From Ficedula albicollis (Eukaryota > Chordata > Aves > Passeriformes > Muscicapidae): 64,000 nucleotides of DNA. Each line of letters begins with the position of its first letter. The stretch's first letter is position 1. Made by a program: the position numbers and the translations under genes. Below the pieces are notes generated by a model that saw nothing but the letters and a program-made list of their open reading frames with translations, did not search any database and was not told the origin of the DNA. Where the stretch lies: positions 36,037,194 through 36,101,193 of the forward strand of contig NC_021673.1 in assembly GCF_000247815.1 (NCBI RefSeq), written 5' to 3'. Of this stretch, positions 43,089 through 54,487 are shown piece after piece.

Positions 43089-45218
43089 GACAAGGCATGA
43101 GGATGCCTTACACTGACTTCTGGCATGCCAGACAAAAAGGGGAACTTCATCATAATCTTTGATGTCACAGATGTGGGTAATACCTGAGACTTTTTTGTTT
43201 CAAAAGTGAGGAAGGTGATGAGACAGAAGGGGTCAGTGATTTTCATCATACAGTCACAATGTCCCTGCCATCACATCTCAAAGTGGTTCCCTTTTGGAAA
43301 TATCTGTGCTCCTCAATATTCCTAAGTAACAGGAGATGACAAAGATTTCACTGCTTCAGACTCTTAAGTAGGATGTAAATAGATGCACTTCCTGTGGCAT
43401 TACCTTGATTTCCAACATGCTTGTGTATGTGCTTGTGTGCCTTTGCTGGTCTGGTTTCCCATTACCACATCTCCTCTGTAAGTTTCCCAGTAAGCAAGCT
43501 GGAAAAGCTTCCCAGTCCTTCTTTTCCTAAAACAGCAAGAAATGGGAGGTGCTGCAGAGTCTGAGATGGGAATGAGATCACAGTGTTATGTTCTTGTTCA
43601 GAACACGACATTTTTTTTTTTCTGGTGCATATGTCAAATGAATCAGACAATGGTGGTGTCAGGAAGATGTATAATGCTGTCTGCAAGGCAGGGAGAGGAG
43701 ACAGGAAGATGTGTTAAACAAAACAGTATTTATGCCTTTTTCTCTCACTCCGTAGAAGTACACAAGAAATGTATAAAAAAGGAAGGTAGGGTAATGGCAG
43801 GAGCAGCTTTTTGGAAGACTCATTTGTGCTGTGAAGGGCAGTGAGCACAGACAGATAGCTGGTGTGCAGGAATTGTCTCTTCCCAGGATGCTGGCAGCTG
43901 CTTCAGGTAGGTGAGGAGTGGTCTGGTTCTAGCATTGCCCCGTGCCCAGGTTGGTGCTCACCCAACACATGGTGCAGATTGCTCCATGGACCCTCCTCCT
44001 ATCTGCCCCAGAAAAGGCCACCTCTTCCAGGAATTTGGCCTTAGATGTTAATTTATGCCCTCTTTCCACTGGCAGGAGGAACAGGGAACAGTCCGCAATG
44101 AAGCAGGGCAGGATGTGCTGTACCTGCCATTTGCTGCTGGAAAGGAAATCCTGCCTGTGTGACAACCACTGCAACTGTGGCTCTAGCCAGGCCCCTGACC
44201 TGTGCAAATTTGTTCTGTATCCTGTGGTACATGCCAAGGGAAAGCCAAATCCAGCTGCCCAGGAATGACAGGTTGAGTCAATGGCTTACCAAGCAGGCAG
44301 CATCCTTCCCTTTGCTGGGGAAGGTGGTTGTTTTGGTTTGCTCTGACACGTTGCTCTGAAAAGCAGCATTGCCCAAGAGTAAACATGCCACATGCAAGGG
44401 AGTGAGCTGCTAATATATTGCATTTTACTAAGTCATTTACTATGTCAACTGAACCATGGGGAGTGTGTGAGGATGCATTCCTAGCCCTTTCACACACAAA
44501 GTAAAACCCATTAGTGTAAATCACCAGCTCCAATAAAAAAAAAGAATGGTTGAAGGCTTCATTCTTTTTCTCTCTTGTTTCACACTGTAACTATCCTAAA
44601 GTGTGTTAAAAAACCTTGTGGCACTGATAGAGTAGGCAGCTGGTATCTGGTGGAGGGTTGAGATGTTGCTGTTCCTGGAGCCTCAAGTGGCTTTGAAATT
44701 CAATGCTTCTGACCCAAGACACCACTGTTTGAAAGCAGCTGATCCATGTGAGGTGGTGAAAAACAAGGCAGCAACTTGAGCTGTCTATGAACAAAGGGGG
44801 ATGGCATTGCAAGAGAAGAACAAAAGGACCACAGTGGAGGGCAGCAGTTTGAGGAATGGATCAGGGGGACAGCATGGGGAAATTTGGAAGGGCGTAAGTG
44901 ACCTTAGATGGGGGTGTAATAGGACAGTGCTTATCAACACCGATGTGTCCTGTGCTGAATATTCATGATATCCATTCATATAAGTCTCAGCATAAATTAT
45001 ATTTACTTTATAACAGTGAAAATTGACACTAAATTAACCTGTTCACACTTTTCATGGTTTGTATCTACCTACTATGTGCTATACCAGAGTGCATGTATTT
45101 AAAAAGCCACTAGACATTATGTTTTCACAGCTAAATAATTGAAAGCTGTCTGCTGAATTAAAATGCTATTTTCATTCTTTGGGATTAGATGAAGAAATAA
45201 AGCTTTAAAAAAATGTGC

Positions 45219-45340
45219 AATAGACCATAAGAACCCTCTTATTTTATATGTCCCTGTACTATACTTTATATTCTAGTCAAAATAGACCATAAGAATCCTC
45301 ATATTTTATATGTCCCTGTACTATACTTTATATTCTAGTC
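45219..45340. repeat. Tandem duplication, 62-bp period
   Basis: Copies start aatagaccataagaa at 45219 and 45281. Two or three changes are visible near their starts. Confidence 0.95.
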
Positions 45341-46371
45341 ATTTCATCAGAAAAAAATCCATGAATGCTTTAAAAATGTTTCAAGAATCACTTACCTTTA
45401 GAAATGAAGAAGAAAAATAACTTCACCTGAAACTGTGTGGTAATGAGACAATGTCTAATTACCTGCAGTGAATTCTCCAGTCAGGCCAAGGGGCTAATGA
45501 ACATCAATACTCTTTCACAGAGAGCCCTGGGATCTCTAATGGCTGTAAGTGGTCAGGGCTTCAGTTTTACATTTCAGAGTCTGGTTGGTATAATCTTGAA
45601 ACAAAATCTACAGGCCAGATCGTGTCCTCTGTGCTCTGTGTGTGTGTCTGTGTGCAAGCCCTTGAGCACTGCACATCTGGGATGAAATCAAAGGACTTTT
45701 AAGTGCACATGTATCCTATTTCTGGCTTGCTAGTAGCCCTTTAAATGTGCTGGGCTTAATCCAGGAAAAACGAGTATTCAAAAATCACACCAGCGAAGGA
45801 AAAAATAAAACCCCAAGTTTTATGTACTTGGATGGCATTTTTCTTTGAATATGAACGACTTAATCATAATCAGCCTTAGTGAGAGGTGGGTGATGAAAGT
45901 TCAGAAATCTTCTGACAGGAAAGGCTTTGAACCTGCCCTTCTTGTGTTCTTGGTGTGTGTTTTATGCTCGTGAGAGGGAAAAGGAAAGTAAGCAATTTGC
46001 ACTGTCATCAGAAAGCTGAAGTACACATTATGGGGTCTCAAGGCTTCAGAGCAGTATTCTGTAGGGAGAAATTTTTGCAGTGCTAATCCCATCTGATCTC
46101 TGAGTACAGATTAAAATACACAAACCTAGTGTTCCTTACAGTGTTAGAGTGCCCTGTTTTGAGGATTTGCTCTATATCTGGCTTATATAGGAATTTCCCC
46201 AACTTCCTCTGAAATCAATTCCCACTCATTAAATACAATCATAAATGATCGTTGTGTTCTCAGGCAAGATATATATATAGATATAGTAATGCAAGCACTG
46301 CACAAACACCTTCCACTTGCATTGTCCTGGAACATGGAAACATGATTTTAGAAACTTATTTACAGCATTTG

Positions 46372-46710
46372 CTGCAGGGGTGAGGAAGGCCTGAGCTTCA
46401 ACCCCCTCTGCCAGATACTTTGCTAAAAGTGCTTTATGTCCAAAGTGAAGGAAGAATCTATGGTCCCTCACCTTGGGAATGAGCTTTAAAACGGACCTAA
46501 GAGAATAAATCATGAAGATGAACTGTACAGACTCAGGTTCCTGCAGGAGTGAGGAAGGCCTGAGCTTCAACCCCCTGTGCCAGATACTTTGCTAAAAGTG
46601 CTTTATGTCCAAAGTGAAGGAAGAATCTATGGTCCCTCACCTTGGGAATGAGCTTTAAAACGGACCTAAGAGAATAAATCATGAAGATGAACTGTACAGA
46701 CTCAGGTTCC
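46372..46710. repeat. Tandem duplication, 169-bp period
   Basis: This is the longest duplication in the window. Copies at 46372-46540 and 46541-46710 show only two differences by eye (ctgcaggggt against ctgcaggagt, and ccctctgcc against ccctgtgcc). Confidence 0.96.
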
Positions 46711-46959
46711 TTTAAGCCCAAGTTTTCACAGTGTCTTAAGGATCTGATTAACAGAGTGATTTTATTGCCACCTCTCTTTTCTGTGTTTTTCACAGATGAC
46801 AGCATAGCATGCATGGGAATAGCACATAGATATATCTGGAGGACTAAGTAAGCAAAAGACTGACTTTTTGGAGAACTAGAATGGTGATTTGATATGTGTC
46901 TGCCTACTGATAGCTTGCAACTCAGCCCCACAAAGCTGCTAGCTCAGTTTCTCTTGGTC

Positions 46960-47455
46960 AAATGGGAGATTGATTCAGAAGGATAGAGATGAAAAAATTC
47001 ACTTACTGAGATAAAGACAGTTTAATAGGTGAAGCAAAAGTCACTCAGGAGCAAAACAAAACAAGGAATTCTCTCCAGGAGAGCAGGGCCCCATCAACTG
47101 TAATGTGACTTGGGAAGACAAATGTCATCATTCTGAGCATCTCCCCTCTTCCTTCTTCTTCCCCTCACTTTATATCCAGAGCGGGACATCAGATGGCATG
47201 GAACATCCCTTTGGTCAGTGGAATCAGCTGTCCTGGCTGTGTCCCCTCCCAGTTTCCTGTGCTCCCCATCCTGCTGGCTGGTGGGGCAGGACAAGAAGCA
47301 GAGAAGTCCTTGACCCTGTGCCAGCCCTGCTCAGAAATAACAAAAATGTTGCAGTGTGTTATCAACACTGTGTTCAGCACAAATCCCAAACACAGCCCCA
47401 TACTGGTTGCTATGAAGAAAATTATGCCTGTGCCAGACAAAACCAGCCAGCAGGT
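46960..47455 (-). mobile_element. Avian endogenous retrovirus LTR fragment (ERVL-like, probably solo)
   Basis: Read on the minus strand, this stretch follows a common avian LTR as I remember it. There is a gctggttttg start near 47455, a block around 47340-47420 with ttgataacac, a ccaaagggat motif near 47205, a TATA-like ggatataaag near 47170, and a cttcccaagtcac block near 47110. It ends with ctattaaactgtctttatct near 47015-47034. No retroviral coding sequence is next to it, so it is probably a solo LTR. Its own promoter would fire antisense to CREB5. Family name and exact ends are uncertain. Confidence 0.75.
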
Positions 47456-50400
47456 AATTAATCCCCAAGTGGCAGGCATTTTGCTGTCAGAAACTGGCCT
47501 CTCCAGGGGTAGGTAGCAGCTAAGTAGCTGCTTTTCTTTTGGACTCTGGCACACAGCGGGGAAATCAGTCAGAAGTTGGTTGTATTTTTTGGATCCTTCC
47601 ATTGGTATTGTATGTTGAAATTATATGACACCATTTGCCAGTAATAAATCACTTTGCTCTCCTTTGTGTGATTACATAATTAAATATCCCTTGTCATGGA
47701 TATACATGGAGGGATTGACTTAGACTTGGTGGGAATTAGGGGTTTGATTTTTTGAACTTTACATTTCCTGACTCCTGTGCAAATCAAATCCAGTTGTTTA
47801 ATACTGATTTGAGAAATGATTCATGAAAGAAATAGTATATGGTGAGAAATATAAACCATACTTTCAGTGTATTTTCTGCCTCAATTATAATTTACCTGTT
47901 CATTAAAAATGCATGTAGAATAGGAACAGAGAATTCAGTACTTTTCTAATCCTTATAAAGGTGGTGCATTGCACAAGGATACTGGTACTTACCTCTTTTG
48001 CAAGGTGTTCTGAGATGAGCAGAAGGAAATTGCTGGGTGGAGCTGGAATGTGACCTCACTTATGTTTTCAGCTGTCCCTGGAGCCGTGGCTATTTTCAAT
48101 GAAATGCCATCACCAGAAGATGGCAGTTCCGACAGAACACCCTTGGGCCACCCTGGCTTTGACCTGCTTTGGATTACTTAAAGCTGGCAGTCATGCAGAG
48201 AGTCGTCTGTCCCTGGGGCTGATGTCAGCGTGGCTGCTCAGGGACACTGGAGCAGCTCTTGCAGCTGACCCGTCCTTGAGCAGCATGGTGTCCAATAGTT
48301 TTATTGCTGCAGTGCTTGTTTGCAGCTGATTCTTCCTGCTTTCCGCTGAAGTTTAATTCAGTTTGCACTTGGAAATACAAGGGAGAAAATTTGCTGTTTT
48401 TATTAGAGGCTGAGCTGCACTGAAGGCTGGATGACGATCCATTGTTCGTGTTGTTACAAAATCCGACTAAGTAGGGAAGAAAGCACAAAAGGAGGGGAAA
48501 GTGTAATTCAGATTTGCCAAACAGCCTGAGAATAATTCAAAAATTAGCAATTTGGCACTGTTTGCTGGCGGGTTGTGAATTAAATGTATCCCACTTTTCT
48601 CTTTACATTAGTGTAATGTGTCACTTCAGTTCTGGATTTCATGTCCTTCTCGCACATTTTACTCCTCCCTCCGTCAATAGGCAGGACTGTATTTTACAGC
48701 ACAAGAAATGTAGGAGAAAGCATTTAATGTGGCATCAGAGACTTTCTAATTGCCAGTCTCTGAAATGTGCTCATAAGTATCTGCAGTTCACTTATTGAGT
48801 GGAGATGAATCGCTTCCAATTTACTTTTATGAATGCGAGTGGAACATTTGAGAAGAGTGGTTTCTGTTATTTACACTGTGAGATGCTTGTCAGCAGCCGA
48901 CTGTAAAAGACCTGGGTGACATTTATGCTAAGCTCTCTTGTCACAGTGATAGTTAAAGGAAAGGACAGAATTATGTGTGATGCTCTGAAATGTGCTGGGT
49001 GAAGTTCTGTTCACAGCTTCAGCTGTCACTGGCTTCACTGTGTATATTCATTTTGCGTATGATGTTTAGACTTGAAAGCTTGACTATTGCAGATATTAGT
49101 GACACTGAAGTCCATGGTATGCTTGCCATGAAGTTTGGCTAATCAGCCCTGAGGTTGCTACTGAATTGCAGATGTGTGGTGATGCTTGATGTCTGTAATC
49201 CTTTCTGATTTCCCACCCTGCTCTAGACTCTTCTGTCCCCTGTGGGGAACTTACTAAACCCTTGTATAATAGGGACTAGAATCACAGTCAGTAGTGCAAG
49301 AAAATATCTTTGAGATCATATTTCATGTGCCTTCAGGGTCTGATATAATCTCCCAATAAGAATATACCAGACATTAACTAGATACTGCAGCTGGTCTTGT
49401 CTCTTTCTAATTTAGCGGGATTTGGACACGCAGACAAGAAGGGAAGAGAGCTTTTTTTCCTGAGTGCAGCAATGCATACCTATTTTGAACAATTCAATCC
49501 TATTCAAAACCAGAATTCCATGTCTGTCCCAACCTAAAATTCAGCTGGGTATCATAATAGCTTATTGTTTGATGCAAGCACAGAGCACCTGTAAAATTGA
49601 AGATTGTTGTTGTTTCTCCATTGAGACATGAATGGGAGAAAGCTGTATTTTATAGTCATATACATATTATGGCATATAATGTGTATAGCCTGTTTTAAAT
49701 GGAACATAAATATTATAAATATTGATTAAATCTTGTAAGTATTAATATGTGAAACTCACAAAATTATTTGCATTTTTGAATGTGGGAAAAGCAACTTCCA
49801 AAATTACAGTTGTTTTTTTTCTTCTTTTAACAAACTGAAAAAAAATGCTGTCTGTTTTTCACTAACAATTTTTGAGAAAGAAAGGTAGGGCAAAAACCAA
49901 GCCAACTATGAAATACATGTCACAATTGAGGAAAATTAGAAAGCTGCAAGGTCCAGAATAGCAAAAGTGTTAGGGAAGCCGATACTGTTTTTCATTTAGG
50001 ATCTCAAATGCTTGAAGGCCATTTTTGGCAGATCTGGGGTTTACCCAAAGACGTCCAGTGTATAAGTTAGGATCTATGTTGATAAAAGGATGCATCAAGC
50101 AGTTAACTGCACCGTGATGCCAGTCTTTAGATGGAGGAAGCACTGTGAGAACTCTCTTGTTTCCAAAAAGCCCCGGTACTCCAGGTACAAGGACAACTTC
50201 TTTGAGGTATTACCTTCATATGCATTCAGTGGGGTAGCTTCAGAGTCAATGTGTGATAGGGGCATTGCCACAAGGAGCAGTTCCCTGTTCTGTACAGGGA
50301 ACTCAACTCTCATACCTGTGAAGTGCCAATATCCACTGTTTCTCTTTCCTCCTCAGCATCAAAGACAACAGTATATGTGCTTTTTTTTTTATTTCCTGTA

Positions 50401-52247
50401 GGATCAAAAGGGAATTACATTTTTTCACTTGATCAGAGGCAAAGCAGCTTATTCTCTGTGAAAGATTTCTCTTGCTATCTGTCACTCAGAGTCGTTTATT
50501 GAAATGCCGTGACTGAGCAGAAAGCAGCTACAACTGATGTTGGCCACTATGTTACTTTGATAAAATAATCAAAACAATCAGTAAGGGCCAAGAGTCAGGA
50601 AAGGTGACTTGGCCAAACTCCTCTTGGCTTGGTGGGGATTTTTTTAAAAAGGGAGAAAAAAGGGACTGTGCCCTAAAAATCACTGGTATGAGGTTAGCAG
50701 ATATTTCAGGTTCAGAGGAAAGCAGGTCTGAGTAGCTAGTCTTCTGTTTCAGTCCAAATTTGCAAACCCCCGGGTCCCTGCGGGCTCTGGTGAAGTCAGT
50801 CACACGGCTCCTGAAAAAACCGAACGGCTGCAGAATTGGATCTTGGGTTACCATTTCATTCTAGAGGGGATTTGGTGGTGTCGTCAGTCCAGTGAAGCTC
50901 AATTTTTATGCCATCACTTTTTATTTGACACTAAACTAAAACAGCTGCTTGCAATTAGCACACATAAAAGAAACAATAACAAAACTGCAGCCTGCCCTTT
51001 GAGCGCTACACATACTCAGTGCAAAGAGTTTTCCAAGTTCTGGTGATTTTCCCTCCCTCTGCTCTAACTAAAACATCGAAAACAATTGATCTCACTAAAG
51101 ACCAAACGGAAAAAAAAAAAAAGTTTATCGTTCCCTGAATGTTTCTGATGGGCAGCAGTGGCTGGTTATTGGAAGATTTAGGCTGCTCCAGATGTGGGCA
51201 TGGACAGGATCTCCCTGCTGCAGAGCTGATCTAAGGATGGAGTTAAAGGGAGGCAATGGCTGTTGCTGCCCTGGGACAGGATGATGTAGAGAGCTGGTTT
51301 CTTACCAGGACTGGGATCCAGGGCAGCTGGCCCACCCTCCCATTGGGAACAGTGAACAAGGAGCTTGTAAAATACACAGACCAAATGGAAATGACCCCTA
51401 TTGACTGAAACCAGCTGCATGTCAGGGCTCTCACTGTCTCTCTTGATTTGCTATCTCAAATAAATGGATATGGTAGAAGGGCTACAGAAAGAAAACAAAA
51501 TAATTTATCCTCCTTGAAGCTGCACCACACTAGTAAGCCTCAGTTTTTACAGCTGAAAGAAGAAGTTTATTCACGGATTAATGTGAATAAATCCTCCATT
51601 TTTTTTCACTTTGAAACTCTGCGGTTTCGAAGACATACTCTAGTTTGGTTTCAGAGGTCTTTGACAAACAGACATGGTGGATTTTGTAAGGCATTTGTCA
51701 CATAAGACTACTGGCTAATGGGAGCTTGGTTATTTTGCATTTAGATTCAGAAAACAAAGTTACAGCAGCTTTGTTGGTGTTTTGTCTTAGACAGGCATGG
51801 TGGCTCAGCTCCATGAAAAACATCTTAGTGAGTTTTGAAGAAACATGACACAGAGAAAAAATTATTAATGCATTTGTCCCTGTATTTTTGCTAATACACT
51901 CCTGGGTAACACCAGTTATTCTAAGCATTGTGAGAAGCTGCTTCCAGTAACCATGGTAGCACTTGAATTTAGGAACATTAAGGACAACAGCTGCTCCAGT
52001 CCTCCATTTGATGCCCACGATGGGTTACTGCTATTGATATTAGATTGCCCTCTGTTCTGACTTTAGAGGTAGAAAAAGAGGTACTTAACCTCACTGGCAC
52101 AGCCACCTATCAACTTTTGAGAAGATCATCAGGATGGGATACATGCCATGTAGTTATGGTATTATATACTTTTTAAAGAAAACTTCTTAAAAGACATCAA
52201 TCTAGACTTCGTTCTTGCAAACTGAGATACTGATGCGTTTTGCAAAG

Positions 52248-52272
52248 ATATACATATATATATATGTGTATT
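52248..52272. repeat. Short TA-rich microsatellite
   Basis: An alternating atatacatatatatat-type run of about 25 bases, followed by gtgtat. A similar tract, atatatatagatatag, lies at 46269-46285. Confidence 0.8.
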
Positions 52273-53128
52273 TAAGTCTTGATCAGTTGATCGTTAGTGA
52301 AAGAAGTCACCAAATTTAGATTAATACATCTTTTAGAGTGTCTCAGTAGAATGACCTTCATGAAGTCTGAAAAAGCCCATGAATATCAAAACTTGAGGAT
52401 GACACTTTGAATTGAATGTTACTTCTTTTTGTCTTCCACAACGTTCTTTATTTTCCCCTTAAGAATTTGTTTCTTTCTCTCTCACAGTTGTACACACACA
52501 GTACAGTAACAGCTTTGAACATAGAAGCCGTTACCTGTGGCAGTGCTGCAAACAACAGACAGATGTTATTTCAACACAAAATAGACTGAAATCCCCATCT
52601 ACATGTTCTGAGTGTCCTGGCTGTCACTCTTTTTGCTTTAAAGGCAGAACCAAAATGCAGTTCTGCCTGGCCATTGTTCCTCTGCTGGCATTCTTTGTCA
52701 CATTGGCTTATAGGATCCTCTGACAATCATCTGTGACCCACAGATAGATATTGCTATGAGGAAAGGCTCACCTCTGTGCCTCCTACCATTCACCTCTCTG
52801 CCTCCCACCACTGCATCTTTTTACTGACTGTCCTGTAGTGACATCTCCTACAGATGAGCTCTCTGCTATTAATTCTATCCTATTATTCTATCTGCTATTA
52901 TTCTATCTATTATGACGTAGCTTATAGGTTATTCAAATTGTGCTGGTCTGGCATCAAGTGATACCATGCACCTCCTTCCTTTTTTTTTTATATTAACATT
53001 TTTTGCTAATTACTTGCATTAGTGAGAGTAAATCAATTGACTTCTTGGAAAATATAAAGAGTTAAAGAGGTCTTGGGTGGCTGCCTATAGATAATGTTCT
53101 ATGTTGAGCAAGAAGCAGAACCACGGAC

Positions 53129-53274
53129 GTGAAGGAGGTTTCTATGGGTTTGGAATAAACTCTTCTCCTAGCTGGCATGTGTGAGGCTCTACCTTTGGCA
53201 TGTGAAGGAGGTTTCTATGGGTTTGGAAGAAACTCTTCTCTTAGCTGGCATGTGTGAGGCTCTACCTTTGGCAC
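53129..53274. repeat. Tandem duplication, 73-bp period
   Basis: Copies start gtgaaggaggtttctatggg at 53129 and 53202. About three differences are visible. Confidence 0.95.
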
Positions 53275-54163
53275 ACTCTTGTAGGAGACCAGCAATTTCA
53301 GTAGTCCAAGGGTCAGATGACACCAGCAAGATGTCTGTCTGTATGCTGGTACAGCTCATGGCTTTGAGATGACCTTGTGGTTGTGCCAAAAGGGAACTTT
53401 TATACTCTATTTCTGCAATATCCTTTGTAGAAGAGGCCCTATGCTGCAGTCCAAAATGTTTCAACCTTTCCCACTGGCCTTTGGTTGTGTTCAGGTAAAA
53501 GTGAACAAGTCCCATTGATATTAAGGAAAGTTTTGCCCTGCTCAGATTCCAGGGCCCAATCCAGTGATGTGTGGTGTACAAAACAGAGAAAGGTTAGCAT
53601 GTGATAAAAGAACAACACACACTTGAACTTTTCAGCAAAGTAGGAGGATCAGGTTGAGGCCACCCTCATTATTTTCCTGTCTTTATAATGAAAGAACAGG
53701 TTGGGTACTAGTACACCTGAATTTGAAAAACACATCAATGCAATGTATTTTCCAATGAGTCTTTTAAATAATATATGAAGTAAAAACAAGACAGGCACTT
53801 TGTTGCATTTTTATTTTAGCCAGACTTTCATTTTTAAGAGTTGGAGAATACAAGCTTGATGAAGGTAACCCTACTGAGGTGGCCAAAGAGGGAGATAGTC
53901 ATTTTTCCTCAGAAGCACAGTAGGAAATGTGTAACTGTTAAATTTCAATTCAGACGTTTGTAACTTTAAATATTTGCAACGGAAAACTAGATTAGAGTCC
54001 AAAAATATGTTCTTTCTCTAGCTGAAGTAAGATACCTTTTATCAAGGGAACAGCACTAAGTAAATCTCAAAACACAGGACAAGGCACCACTTCTGCACCA
54101 GCATTTCTGATTGGTCAACTCACCATGTCCAAATGTCGAATTTTCTGCCTTGTTCTGTTGCAG

Positions 54164-54487
54164 AGATTGAAGGCAGCACTGACTCATCATCCTGCCGCCA
54201 TGTCCAACGGGAACATGAACACCATGGGCCACATGATGGAAATGATGAGCTCGCGGCAGGACCAGACACCGCACCACCACATGCACTCGCATCCTCATCA
54301 GCACCAGACGCTGCCACCTCACCACTCATACCCACACCAGCACCAGCACCCGGCGCACCACCCTCATCCTCAGCCTCACCACCAGCAGAACCATCCCCAC
54401 CACCACTCCCACTCGCACCTTCACGCACACCCGGCGCACCACCAGACCTCTCCGCACCCCCCGCTGCACTCGGGAGGACAAGCACAG
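54164..54487 (+). CDS. CREB5: CREB5 coding exon, His/Pro-rich region (partial gene)
   Basis: This internal exon encodes 108 residues in phase 0. It opens with RLKAALTHHPAAMSNGN, the segment that in ATF2, ATF7 and CREB5 follows the transactivation region. It then runs into a Met-rich patch (residues 18-28) and a His/Pro/Gln-rich stretch (about residues 35-102) with roughly 32 histidines in the exon; this stretch is characteristic of CREB5. The acceptor is a pyrimidine-rich tract ending in cag at 54161-54163, and the donor is cag|gtagac at 54487/54488. CREB5 is a nuclear bZIP transcription factor that binds CRE sites as a homodimer or with Jun or CREB-family partners; that role is family knowledge. 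The start codon and N-terminal zinc finger lie outside the window. The same exon is also open in a second + frame and in a - frame, which I read as a compositional side effect. Identification is by recognition of the protein, not by a search. Confidence 0.96.

Larger units (their letters stand above)
43089..54163 (+). other. CREB5: Long CREB5 intron, last section before the His-rich exon
   Basis: This section has no supported gene. It includes duplications at 45219, 46372 and 53129, an avian LTR fragment (46960-47455) and short AT microsatellites (46267-46290 and 52248-52272). A region at 48330-48600 looks like possible conserved noncoding DNA. The final bases before 54164 form the acceptor pyrimidine tract, and contain an in-frame ATG at 54125. 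Confidence 0.75.

Noticed and set aside
43929..44268. Overlapping ORFs of 102 and 108 codons on opposite strands
   Set aside because: There is no domain, no splice context and no recognised family; it looks like chance openness in GC-richer DNA.
46229..46931. Two minus-strand ORFs sharing a long common peptide
   Set aside because: The shared peptide arises from the 169-bp tandem duplication, not from related genes.
47105..47602. ORFs of 107-137 codons on both strands
   Set aside because: They lie in the LTR fragment and reflect noncoding LTR sequence.
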